In this document: in pieces, positions 1 to 11,390 of the stretch | Layout: each line of letters starts with the position of its first letter | How positions within the stretch are numbered: position 1 is the first letter of the stretch | NCBI GenBank assembly: GCA_045837725.1 | Contig: JBEWZL010000298.1 | Span: forward strand, 47,115 to 111,114 | DNA: 64,000 nucleotides | Origin: Vermamoeba vermiformis | Lineage: Eukaryota > Tubulinea > Echinamoebida | Direction of reading: 5' to 3' | Translations under genes and position numbers: made by a program | The notes under the pieces: generated by a model | Databases searched by the model: none | Seen by the model: only the letters and a program-made list of their open reading frames with translations | Told to the model about the DNA's origin: nothing

Positions 1-1011
1 GACGCGTGTCAAATCAATGCTCATGCCGTTCTTGGTGATGTCCGCCAATACAATGGCGCCCTTGACTTGAATGCCCTCGCTCAGTGGTCCATAAGCATCG
101 AGGGCATTCACGAACATTTCTTCGTTGAGTTCGTTCATCAGACCTACGGCGAGTTGATACAACTTCTCGTAGACGATTTTAATCACAATTGCATCGCGAA
201 CAGCGACTTCAGTCAGCTCCAAGTCTTCGTGAATGGGTGGCTTGTTGCTGCAACTCAAATGTCAATTACGAGCGTCAAAAAAGTAAATTTTTCAACTTAC
301 GCCATGAATTTGTAGCTCGTGGACTCTTCATAATGACGCTTGCCGTATTTGTAGCGATCAGTCGCAAGTCGCAAGTCACTGAACTCCTCTGCGATTGCTT
401 CCAACTCGCGACGAATGGTGTACTTGTCGTCCAGTGCTAATCTGACGAGTATGTCCAACAAATGAACATCACGCATGCGACATTCATTGACAATCTCCCA
501 CCACCACTCCAAGGCCTCGGCCGCATCGTTATCCGCAAAGTAGGTGCGCATTAAATGGAAATCCAAGGCTGCATCTTGACACACAAAACAATAGTCCTTG
601 TGGTGCTTTACAAAATCAGCCAAATGATTTTTTGGCACGACGCAATGTTGTTCTCCTGATTATAAAGCATAAATATCTAGTCTTCGGTCGCAGTTAATTT
701 CTTATAAATTTACCTGTGCTTGCTACGGCAAATAAAACGTTGTCTTGCAAAGGGCGCAATCGGTCTTCTTTAGTAAAATATTTGATATACTCTTCGTCCT
801 CAGCTCCTTTAATTATTAATTTAAAAGCCAGAAATTTGGGCTCTGGAGCAGTTAAAGATCCGTGCTGTGGTTTCCATATGAAGAAGTTGTGTTGTGATTG
901 TGATACCACTGTAGGATAATATTCGGTGATTTCTTCTTCACTCGGCAAAGGCTCAATCGATTCTTCAGAGCGAGCTGAAGGGATGACAGCTTGGATCGCA
1001 ACTTCAGTCAT
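1..1011 (-). CDS. Family A DNA polymerase-like protein, exonuclease part (5' end of gene, runs off the left edge)
   Basis: The start codon is at 1011 and three exons are visible, about 714-1011, 301-655 and from about 255 to the window edge, with joins in matching phase. The protein contains a stretch typical of the DEDD 3'-5' exonuclease region of DNA polymerase I-like proteins: the YCFVCQDAALDF motif, then EALEWWWEIVNECRMRD and LLDILVRLALDD. It continues into a block with YGPLSEGIQVKGAIVLADI, which in bacterial PolA-like proteins links the exonuclease to the polymerase half. The polymerase domain itself would lie to the left of the window. By family, the role would be template-directed DNA synthesis or proofreading, but only the exonuclease-like half can be seen and the catalytic acids are not all clear. 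There is no obvious targeting peptide. Confidence 0.55.
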
Positions 1012-1245
1012 CGGTTAACGTGCAAATTACCTCTTACGCTAAAATAAATAATTAAGGTGCGCTTCAGTTGAGGTAACGCAGTAAAGCAAATGAAAAAAAT
1101 AAAAAAAACAAAGTTCTTTTCCTGGAAGTGAATTGAATGGTCTTTTTGTTTTTTTTGCGCTCTTCTTCTTTTTTAGCATTTCAAAACTTGCAATCAACAA
1201 CAGCTCCAGATATATCTTATTTATTGCTGGGTATACAAGACAAAA

Positions 1246-3802
1246 ATGGAGTATGAAGCGCCAAGCCCAATGACGTAAGTACTATTCAACCGCCATTGAT
1301 TTTATTTTACCAAAATATATTAATTAATTTATTTTGTTAGTGCCGAACAAAAGGCATTGATTGCACAGGAAGATGATGCTCGAACTTTATTCGCAGATAA
1401 CCCCAACTCGTCTCAGATCTCTGATCCACACTTGCTGCTTCTTAATGTTTACGACAACGCAGACAATTTCAAATATGAAGATGAAACTCCTGAAGAGGTA
1501 ATTAAAAAGCAGAATAGCAACGCAATAATATTCAAAGGCGAAATTCTAACTTCTACGAAATCTATTTAGAAAAAAGTGCCCAAGTTGTTGACTCAAGAAC
1601 GAAAGCTCGGTCTTACTGGCCCATCTATATTGCCTAAGGAAGATTTTTTGAAAAATTGGAATCAGTTCACTGGAGGCATCTTGGATGGTCTTGACTGGAC
1701 AAACGTCTTTGCTGCTGGTGGTGCTATTTTGGCTTGCCTTTCTAAGGAACAAGAAGGATACAAGAGCTCAGATATTGATCTTTTTGTTTACGGTCTGGAT
1801 AATGACGAGGACGCCAACAGAAAGGTAAATCCAAGCTCACAAAAATATCTTGTGCATCCAAAACTTATTTTTCTGATGTTCGTTTAATTAGTTGAAACAA
1901 ATCCACAGCCTTGTCGTGAGCAACACTAAGGGTGCTGGAGAGGTGATCAGAACGAGCAGAGCAGTCACCATTCTCAACTCCTATCCTTACCGTCACGTGC
2001 AGATCATTCTTCGTCTCTATCGCTCGCCTGCTGAAGTGCTCTTAGGCTTTGATATTGACGCCTGCACATTTGGCTTTGATGGTCGTGATGTCTGGGCTAT
2101 GGAGCGTGGTCGTCGTGCCCTCAACAAGCGCTACAACTTGGTCAACAAGTCGCGCCGTTCAATGATTTACGAACAACGTCTCTTCAAGTACAGCAAGCGT
2201 GGCTTTGCTGTGGCAGTGCCCAACTTGGACAAATCAAAGGTCGATCCTGCGTTGTTCAACAAACGATTCAAAGAGCTCGGTGGCTTGGCCAAGTTGCTGT
2301 GGTACGATCGCAAGGCCAATTTGAACAAAGCCAACGGCAGTCCCAACTTGAAGAAGAAAGGTGGCGACGGTGAAGAAGGCGAGATGTCAGACTACAACGG
2401 AGAACTGCCCATTCCTTGGGGTCCCAACTGGGAGTCTGGTCAAATCATTCAAATGTTGAACAACCGCGACAAGACTCATTTCTTCGCCAACTATCGTCGT
2501 GCCAAGAAAGAAGGCGTGGATGTCAAGCAGAAGAAGCATCACCACATGTTCATCACTGGTATTGATCAGGCTATTGTTGGTGGCTCGTTCTGGTGCCGCT
2601 TGTGTCAAAAGAAAATGTACTTGGACGAAAACGACAGCACGGGCAAATACGTCAAGAAACCAATCGAGTGGATCAAAAACAACCCTGCCTATCAAGACAT
2701 TGACAACGGCTTCAAGCGCTCGTTGATGACTGGTGCATTCAACTTGCCCATCGAAGAGAACTGGGAGCTCGGCGCTTATGTCGGTTCAGGTGTCGCGAGC
2801 ACGCAAGTCACTGGCCTCTCGAGCAACACTGGCGGAGTACCTGCCTCGAGTGCTCCTCGTGCTGCAGAACCACAATTCGCTGCTTCAGTGCCTTCGTGGA
2901 TCCCTCCTGTCGCTCCTGCCACACCCACCAGAGAACCATTGGCCACTCCCTCGGTGCCCTCATGGATTCCACCTACTAGCGCCAGCTACTCACCCGAATC
3001 ACCGCCCGAGAAGTTCAAGCCCTCCTCGTACTCCGTGCCCTCGTACATTCCTCCCGCTGTCAAGACACCTGTTGCCACCGCTGCTAAGAAGGGTGGCGAT
3101 GAAAAATTCAGCTGCGCAGTGTGCAACAAGACATTTTACTCTGAGAATCAGAAGCGCAAACACGTGAGAGATTCGGGACACTTGCAGCCGATGGGTGCCG
3201 CTGAGCCCGAGAGTCCTGGCTACTACCCCGCACCTTCCCTCTCTGCTCCCACCACCTTCGCCACTGTCGGTGCCAATCAAGCCTCGTTGTCTGGCTTTGG
3301 TCCTCAACCCGGTGCCACTTCGTCGTTCTATCAACTCTCTCCCGCGCAACAACCACAGAGCTCGCAGCGCATTGAAGACTTCCAGCCTCTACTCAGCACA
3401 CCTGTCAGCAACAAGTACGACATCCCTTCGGCCTATCAACAGCCGCGTGCCTCGCCCTCGTCATTCAACATTGGCTCTTCAAACACGAGCTCGTCAGTGC
3501 CGCAATACACCGCACCTCAACCAGTGCAATACAGCGCACCTATTGTCTCGCAATCAGTGTCCGTGGGCAATTACAGCAGTCACGAACAGAGCGGTGAAGT
3601 CAGACCCACCACCAAGCTGTTGATGCTCGTCGCATTGTGCTTCAAACAAGGTGCTATTAATGCTCAAGAGAAGGGCAGATTGAAAGATTTGATTATTGCC
3701 GGCAACGAGCTGATCTACTCTGCAGTGGAGGTCTATTTGATCGATCAAGACCTCGATGAACTCGTTGACACTTTCAAGCGCATTTGCCGATTGTCTAATT
3801 AA
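1246..3802 (+). CDS. Nucleotidyltransferase-fold protein with two Cys-rich zinc fingers and a Pro/Ser-rich linker
   Basis: Four exons (1246-1274, 1341-1497, 1570-1824, 1892-3802) join in phase to give about 783 residues. Near residue 120 is AAGGAILACL followed by SSDIDLFVYGL, the GG...DxD signature of pol-beta-type nucleotidyltransferases. It is followed by a block (YPYRHVQIILRLY, FDIDACTFGFDG, VWAMERGRRALNK) shared with a large ankyrin/NTase family known from amoebae and fungi. Two C2H2-like fingers follow, FWCRLCQKKMYLDEN and FSCAVCNKTF...KRKHVRDSGH, separated by repeated PSWIPP/PSYIPP motifs. The tail ends in an alpha-helical segment. No ankyrin repeats are seen here, although the gene at the right edge of the window has them. 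The substrate is unknown. The HIP-like palindromes common in neighbouring genes are nearly absent. Confidence 0.75.
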
Positions 3803-4075
3803 GTTGTAGACTAATCGGTCTTGTCATATATAACCTTTTTGTATTTTCATAAATGTTTGAATCGAAGCCAATCGTCCTACGTTCCTGGTTCTGTTAAGCC
3901 TTTCGAAAGAGTTAAATCACCTTAAAGCTTTCTATTGCTTTCGAGGCGATGGTTGAGAAGAATATAACGATCACTGCTTTTTTTGAAAATTTTGGTGTTT
4001 TTTTTGACTGCATTGTAAAGCATCAGATTCGAATTCTATTTACAGAGCAGTATTCGTTAATTTGCAATTCACTGA

Positions 4076-7000
4076 TTACTTGCGCTTCTCTTTCTCCAAC
4101 GAATTGGATCGCGATGAATGCGCAGAGCGTTGTTGCACCAGCACGCGGTGTTGCATGGTCTGCAGTTCTCGCTGTAACTCGGCCGTGATCAGCGTGGAGA
4201 TGTTGATGGTCCACTCTTGCTTCTGCTTCTCAGTGCTCGCTTGCAGCACATAGGTCTTGTTGGCAATGGTCAGTGCGAACCCTGCGTGATATTAGCGAGC
4301 GATTCATGAACGAGTGCGACAGGTGGATCATACTGGTGGCAGACAGATTGGGCTCGAGTGTGCAGTCAGCGAGGGCAAACTGTTTCTTCAGCTCGTACTG
4401 CAGCTTGCCACTGCTCGTCTTGCGCGGCTTGGTGATGAGCAGCATGTCGTTGAACAGAAACACGTGACATGCCACTTGCTGTTTTTGGGCATTGATAAAG
4501 AACAGCGCGCCCTCAGTCTTGTAGGTGCGGTGCGGGGCAGTGATTGACACTTGCTGACGTGTCTTGCTGTCACCCTCGCCGTACACGAGCAGCTGTTGTA
4601 TTTGCAGCACCACTTGATTGCTGTCGCGCTGTCGCTTCTTTTCGTTGATCAGATCTGCGGTGTGCTGTGTTTGACACGTGTCAATGCATGAACAACACGG
4701 AACTGTGACTCACCTTGATTTGCTGTGCCGCGGACAAGAGTTCATCGTCGTACGAGACTGAATTGCCTGATTTGGTCAATTCTTCCAACAGCAGCACGTA
4801 GCGCGGTATACGCTGCACGGGCATGATGAGGTAATCGGCCAGGGACAAGCGCCCTGGACTGCCTCCCGCTGAGGGCTGACCTGCGCATTTCTGGTGGCAC
4901 GTTATTACTAAATTTGGTAATTGAATCAGACTTACATCGATAAATTCCTTGAACGGCTTTTGTTTCATGAATTCTTTGAGTAATTCCGCTGCTGTCTCAA
5001 AGTCGTTGCAATAGTCCGCGTATACTTTGAGATACTCGCTCTAAATATGGTCATTAGCCAAAAGTATCATATGATCTAAAAATAGCCTTACAAATTTGTT
5101 GAACACGTGACCGAGTCGTGGTGCACTGGGCCGGAGATCGCGTTCAGATTGCAATTCAGTGAATAGCTGTTGATTGATGTTCAGCAGCACTGGCAGATTT
5201 GAGAACAGTCGTTTGACATCTGTCACACTGATCACGTGACTCGCTGTCAACAGCGGATTCATGAACCGTTCAATCACCGTTTGCAGACTGTTCACGTAAC
5301 TGCGCTCTGTTTGCAGAATTTCATCGATCACGTGATGATACTTCTCGCTGCTGCCTGATCGCGTCACGTGATTGCGCGCAGCACTCGTGTTGACACCTGT
5401 CACCGTGAGGTGATCGCGATGAATCACCACGGGACTGGCACAGTGCACGGTCAGTACAAATTTGGCAAGTAGCCCTGGTTGAAGAGTCGATGGCACGATG
5501 TACCACCACTCGTCGGCACGGTCTATTTTTAGCTCCACTCCGACCTCACGTGCTCGCTTGTACTCGCTGGAGGTCACAATCTCGCCGCGTGTCATTGGTG
5601 CGGTGGCGTCGTTGACACGCAAGATGTCAAACCCAATATGGTGAAGTGTCAAATCGGAGTCTGCGCTCTGCTGCAACAACACCGTGCACGGCCCTGGTTG
5701 AGCCACGTGCACGAGACACCATGGATTCTGCATCCACGCACTGTCACGTGATTCGCGCGCACCACCAGAGCACGTGCTCGTCCACGCCGCAGCGAACTGC
5801 ACCGAGTGCCAGTAGTCACGTGCTGCACGTGTCATGTCATCGAGTGTCACGTGCTCGGTGCTGCTAATGATCAATTCGTAGTCTAGTTCCAAATTAGGAA
5901 ATTCCGTGAACGGAACAACCACGTAGTCAGTGCGAGTGTCAAGGGGCACGTGATGATCGATGAGATCGGAGTGCTCCGATGACAGGGGCGGAGGAATGAC
6001 GTGATCACGTGTCGTCAAGAGAAATTTCTTCTTAGCTCCCAATGGCAGCGAAGAATTCACTGCATAACTGCAAAGACCAATCGACTCGTTGACTCTCTTG
6101 GCTGATTTGTCTGGCCGTTGAATCTGCGCTATAATTAGCTTCAATGGATCAACGAGCAACTTACCAAGATGAGCGAGGTATTTGCCAGCTTTGTCTCGCT
6201 ATTTGGAAATTTCAGCAAATAATGTGGATTATTCCGCCACGTCACGTGATCCAGTCCTCCACCAGATGTCTCTTTGCTCCACTTGCCTTTTATGGCAGTC
6301 ATCTTTCGTTGCGTGACTTTGCTAATCGTCACGTGGCACGTGCTTGATGTTGACAGGGCTGTCAAAGTGAAGTTTCCACCGCTGGAGTGACGGACCAGCG
6401 GAATAATTGTTATCTTGTCGCAATCTCCCAAACAGAAATCTATTTCGGGCTCTCTCTCACGCGCTATCTTGAGTATGGCAGTGCCTTTACCATATTTAGT
6501 AGTCAACACCGCTGATCTCAAATCGGTCAATTTGTCACGTGACTGCCATGGAGCCAGTGCCAGCCCTATTTCCAAATCAGGCAATGCACTGGTCAGCACG
6601 AGACTGAGCACGTGATTCGCCTCCATCAAGTCACGTGATCCATCAGCTTGTTGTTGCGGAATTTCATCAAGTGTCAAAGTGAAGTGTTCGTAGATGATTG
6701 AAGAGCGGATCTGACACGTCTGCACCAGCGGCGAGGTGACACCACGTGTCATGCAGTTGTTGGTGACAGTACTCAAGCTGTGGTCTAAAAATAAACGTCT
6801 GATCTGCGCACAGTGCTGTCACTGACACGTCAATCTCACATGTCAAACTCGCGTACGGAACAATCAGCCACATGTCACTCGTGTCAACGGTCACACGCAC
6901 TGCAAGTGTCAAAAGTGTCAAACTCAATCTTATACCGACAGATCACTTACCAGTGTGCGAGGCAGCAGCCCTGGTTGAGAATCGTTGACCAATCTTTGAC

Positions 7001-8369
7001 TGACTCAGATTGCGATCATCCTCAATGCGGAGTGACTCTGTTGACACGTGTCAATATCAAACGATAAATTCTCGCAATCACTTACTTGGGGCTGCTAACA
7101 GGTAAAAACCGTAATCATCGTTCGGTCTGTCCAAATTAGGTAAGTCGATACTGACGGACACCTCGAAGTCAGTACACTCTGTTCTATTTTTAGTCACATC
7201 AGGCACGAGCAAGTACTGCCAGCGATTGGTCACGTGCCCAGCTGAGTGTCGGTGTCGATACTGCACCCTGTTCACCGAACGCACTGTCACGTGGGTGTCG
7301 CGCGTGTGAGTGAGCTGCAGTTCAAAGGCACCTGTTGTTCCGCACTGAGCAGTGGCAGGTACTACCACAATTTCCTTATTAGTACATCCCTCGATCAGGG
7401 CGTGTGCTTCAGTGTTCAGTGAAAAGTCGCTCATAGACAGCACTGTCGCATCGTAATTCTCCGCAGTGACACGCATGACAGTCGCGTCATCGAGCAGTGT
7501 TGGTGCAGACCAGCGATTGACACCTGTCGGCTGGAGTGTGGCCAAATATAGTCCGATGAGGTCTTCAAAGTCTGTGCGGGGCTGTATCAGTGTCACGTGC
7601 ACCTCGCCATCGGAGATCACCCGATACTGCGGATTGAGATAGAACTGCGGACTCAAAATAGAACCGCCACTGCTGCGTGCTGTCCACTGACCCTGCGTGA
7701 CACGTGTCAATGTGCGGCCTGTGAGTGTTGTAACGTACCTTGACAGTGACGGTACAGAGTTCAGCGGATGAAATTTCAGTCAGCTGTGATATTCGTGCAG
7801 ATACACAGCCCTGGTCGATCACGTGACCGCGCAGAGTGAATGGCGCGCAGTGATTGGGCTCAAAGGTGCAGGGCATCAGCACCCATCGTGTCACGTGATC
7901 AGCGCTCTCGGGGGTGACTTCGACTTGACATTTGACTATTAATAGCAGTGTTAGTGTCGTTCAGTGAATGAAATGTCATGCAGCGACCCTTACCGACTTG
8001 ACTGCGCTTGAATGCTTTGTAAATGGTGCGGTGTGCATTCACATCCAGCACTCGACCACCAAATGATTCTGAAAGTTTGTATTTAAATGATTGCACGATT
8101 ATTAATAACAATTAAACAACATTAAATACCTTTGTAATCGAATATGTACAGGCCTAGAGGTGTAGAAACTGACGGGCTGATCCGCTCCAAAGTGAGTACT
8201 AATGTGCAATGTCCAGTAATCTCTATCAAATATTGTCTATTATTTCGCCAACTAGGGTAATTCAAACACCCTCCTGCTGTGTGTAGATCCCACGAAGACT
8301 GATCGAAGCACATTAGTACAAATATTGCAAGCTAGTTCGACTACGTACTTGAAGTACTATCTCCCCCAT
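4076..8369 (-). CDS. Rho guanine nucleotide exchange factor (DH-PH) with about six calpain domain III-like repeats
   Basis: Many exons. The start at 8369 gives MGEIVLQ, and a 52-nt intron then leads in phase to SSWDLHTAGGCLNYP. The N-terminal two thirds is a tandem array of calpain large-subunit domain III (C2-like) units, each recognised by a W...GG...NPQY-type start and a VPxTFEP-type end: WTARSSGGSILSPQF...NPQYRV, KWSKETSGGGLDHVTW, WTSTCSGGARES, VLMPCTFEPNHCAPFTLR and WYIVPSTLQPGLLAKFVL. Next comes a Dbl homology domain (about 5340-4690: ILQTERSYVNSLQTVIE, LIMPVQRIPRYVLLLEEL) and a PH domain (about 4620-4150: FLFNDMLLITKPRK, FALTIANKTYVLQAS, KQEWTINI). By family the DH-PH core activates Rho GTPases at membranes; the repeats could bind lipid or calcium. 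The gene is very rich in CACGTG-type palindromes, inside exons as well. Confidence 0.85.
7042..7053. repeat. TGACACGTGTCA palindrome (example of a 12-bp iterated word)
   Basis: The exact 12-bp word occurs at 4672, 7042, 7698, 14260, 14956, 17331, 31011, 31042, 36401, 39102, 40992, 43355 and 46997 (start positions), in introns, exons and spacers. Near-copies TGACACCTGTCA and TGACAGGTGTCA are also common. By chance one would expect far less than one exact copy in 64 kb. Confidence 0.9.
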
Positions 8370-8544
8370 GTATTAGATCTATTGAAGTGTATTTGAAATT
8401 GAAATTGCTTTGAAATGTATGCGGCCAAATTAGTACAAATTTGAAATCTCGTGGAAATTTAAGAACTCTGAGACACAGCATAACGGTTAAGGTGCTATTT
8501 ACAAAGTGTTAGGTATCAGATATATCTACATCACATAGAATGCA

Positions 8545-9365
8545 TTAATCGTCATTATCGACATTCAAGCTCGTGTAACCAGAGCCTTTCTGTTCAGATG
8601 CAGGCTTGATCAGTCGACTTTGTCTGAGCTGTTGATGCAGACCACTCGCATTGAGATTGGTCGGTGGTGCTGCAGTTACGGGCAATAAGGACTCGCGCTC
8701 TAACGACACCGATCAACAACAGAGCAGTGGCGAGCTAGATCCAGTACGTACCGGGTATGATGGGATGACCGCGCAGTGAGCGGTGCAAGAAGAAGGCAAA
8801 CAGACCTCCTACGACCTTGAGAGCCATACCAAAGGCGAGCAGTATAATGTAGTAGTTGCTGCGGTGAGGTGTCAGTACACAACAGTCTCTCCTATGCACT
8901 AGGCGATATCGCTACATACGACAGCGAGGTGGCGGTGCCGAGTGTGTGTGTCTGCAAGTACTGCGCCCACAACAACAAGCGCGCTGTGTCGACGGCTGTG
9001 GAGAACACCGAGCAGAACAGGATGTACTGGAACGGAGTCAAGGAAGCATTGGATGGTAGCGTGTATTTAAGCATTTGTACTGATCGAATAGTGGCTGTAC
9101 AATGATTTAAATACTTGAAATTGAAAAATAAAAAAATCGAAAATAAATAATCGCTTCTAGGATACTGCCAACAATGAGCTCTTATTGTTCCGATACCATC
9201 CTATATAATATTAAAACATTTATAATTAACAAATAAAATCTTACCGTAAAAGCCAAATAGCGACAAAACCAGATTGAGATCTGACAACAAGAACAGCGAG
9301 TTGAGGATGCTGAGCAGTACTTGGCCTACAAGTACTATAAGAAAGAATGTGCGCACCAAACTCAT
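8545..9365 (-). CDS. Small multi-pass membrane protein, AGTRAP-like
   Basis: About four exons on the minus strand. The first encodes a hydrophobic N-terminus (MSLVRTFFLIVLVGQVLLSI). Later segments contain FQYILFCSVFSTAVDTARLL and LAFGMALKVVGGLFAFFLH, and the protein ends in a short soluble tail, GSGYTSLNVDNDD. The order and spacing of hydrophobic segments, the FGMALKVVGG helix followed by a basic turn, and the Tyr-containing tail resemble angiotensin II receptor-associated protein (AGTRAP). In animals that protein has three transmembrane segments and sits in endomembranes. The similarity is judged by eye and is weak, so another small tetraspan-like family is possible. It is head-to-head with the mitochondrial PheRS gene, with starts 161 nt apart. 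Confidence 0.45.
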
Positions 9366-9525
9366 GGAAGTTGTAGTGCCGAATATTCACGCGACTAGTC
9401 GAATGAAAAGTGGATCTGCATAAAATAATTTATCAGACACGTGACAGCAGAACACAGCTGCTCACAGTACTGTTAGGAAAGATATTAGTATTCGACAGAT
9501 ATTGATATAGTTGTAGTGCGTTGAC

Positions 9526-11148
9526 ATGTTGCTCACAACGCTCACTCGATCCACTTGGCGAACACTGAACTCAGGCAAAAGTAATTTTCAATAATTGAGA
9601 TATTACTACATAAAGGCCATATATTTGTAATAGTGTGTCAGAAAATTAATTAAAAATATTCTAGAATTTGTAGAGAGCAGATCCAGCCTCACATCTGTGT
9701 TCGTGCGTCACCAGTCCACTGACTTGAAGCGCGCATCACCACAAGGTACCACGCACGCTATAACTGCAACACTACTGACACCCCTCAGATGTGGAGTTCA
9801 TTCGTCAACGGCGCGCAGATCCCACGAACAAATGTCACAATCTGCCGCCGCACATTGAGCAGTACGTGGGCATCAATCTGCACAAGCGCCTGCACCATCC
9901 ACTCAACACCATCAAGGGCATCATTGAGAACTACTTTGCGAACGATTATCTGCCCAGAAACTTCACCAAGTACGCTGCCTTGTCTCGAGCCATTACCAAA
10001 TTAGGCAATCACTTGTACTGACGCCATTCACTGAACAGAGCCGACAACACGCGTCAAATGCAGGTGTTTGATGACCTGAGTCCAGTGGTCACTACGCAAC
10101 AGAACTTCGATGCGCTGCTCATACCACGTGATCACGTCAGCCGTTCACTGAACGACACGTACTACATTGACAGCGAGCACGTGTTGCGCACTCACACCAG
10201 CGCACACCAAGAGGAGCTCATGAAGCGCGACTACCGCTCATTTCTCGCGACTGGTGAGTGACAGCCTGCATGCCACGTGACACTGACTTGCCTAATTAGG
10301 TGATGTGTACCGCCGCGATGAGATCGATGTGACGCACTTCCCCGTGTTCCATCAGATGGAAGGTGTGCGCGTGTTCGATGCGCGCGAACTGGCCCTGCTG
10401 TCACGTGATCGCAACGATGCAGACCCCATTCAAGCAGTCGGAGCAGATCTCAAGGCCGCACTCAGTGGTCTCGCGCGGAGATTGTTCGGAGATCACGTGG
10501 AGATGCGCTGGGTCGATGCGTACTTCCCGTTCACTGAACCGAGCTGGGAACTCGAAGTGCAAATGGAGGGCAAGTGGCTGGAAGTGCTGGGCTGCGGCGT
10601 GATCAATCGTGCCATCACGCGCAACTGTTTCGCGCAGAACAGCAGTGCAGATCCCGCGCAACACGTGCAGGGCTGGGCATTTGGATTGGGGCTGGAACGA
10701 TTGGCGATGCGGCTGTTTGATATACCAGACATTCGACTGTTCTGGTCGCAGGGTGAGTAGCGCTCGATAGTATACTATTGGGGCTAGTACTCATCGCACT
10801 TTGAGAGCAGATCCGCGCTTCATCGAGCAGTTCAGAGCGGGATCCATCCACAAGTTCAAGCCGTTCAGCAAACACCCAGCTTGCTTCAAAGACATCTCGT
10901 TCTGGCTGAGCAGCGCTGACTTCCATTCAAACAACTTCTTCGAGCTCGTGCGCGAGATTGCGGGAGATTTAGTGGAGGACGTGCAGCTCGTGGATCAGTT
11001 CACGCACCCCAAGACGCAGCGCAAGTCTGTTTGCTACCGCATCAACTACCGCTCCATGGACCGCACCCTCACCAACGAGGAGATTGATGCGCTGCAACGA
11101 CAATTGCGCGAGAGAGTACCTGTCGTGTTCAATGTGGAGCTGCGATAA
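9526..11148 (+). CDS. FARS2: Mitochondrial phenylalanyl-tRNA synthetase
   Basis: A single-chain PheRS with several exons. Starting at 9526, the first exons give an Arg/Ser-rich leader ([19 protein letters not shown]) suited to mitochondrial import, followed by [12 protein letters not shown]. The class II aminoacyl-tRNA synthetase core is clear: [19 protein letters not shown], then motif 2 ([20 protein letters not shown]), [21 protein letters not shown] and motif 3 ([19 protein letters not shown]). The end carries the anticodon-binding FDX-ACB domain ([38 protein letters not shown]), which marks the mitochondrial form. It charges mitochondrial tRNA-Phe. The exon 2/3 junction is best explained by an intron from about 9977 to 10036. 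The cytosolic alpha subunit lies about 15 kb away. Confidence 0.92.
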
Positions 11149-11390
11149 CAAGCCCGTGTCGTGGATGTGCTGACCACATCTGGCTTGAGAATGTTGTGAA
11201 TAAAAGAAGAGCCCGTGTATTTATCTGCATTCGTATAGGTATAATCAGATCCGTCCCCTCGTAGCACGGTGTCAGTTGCTCCGTCATTCAACGCACGTGA
11301 CGGCTGATGGAGCACGTGATTTTCTCGTGAAAATACGAAAGCACCAAATCAACAGCGCAACCAACACGAATAGGCACAACAGCACACACC

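Noticed and set aside
4062-4253. Separate small gene at the 3' end of the RhoGEF
   Set aside because: The segment is better explained as the last exon of the PH domain after a 52-nt intron on the minus strand.
10017-10040. A 24-nt intron in mitochondrial PheRS
   Set aside because: A longer intron starting near 9977 gives the same phase and a normal length.
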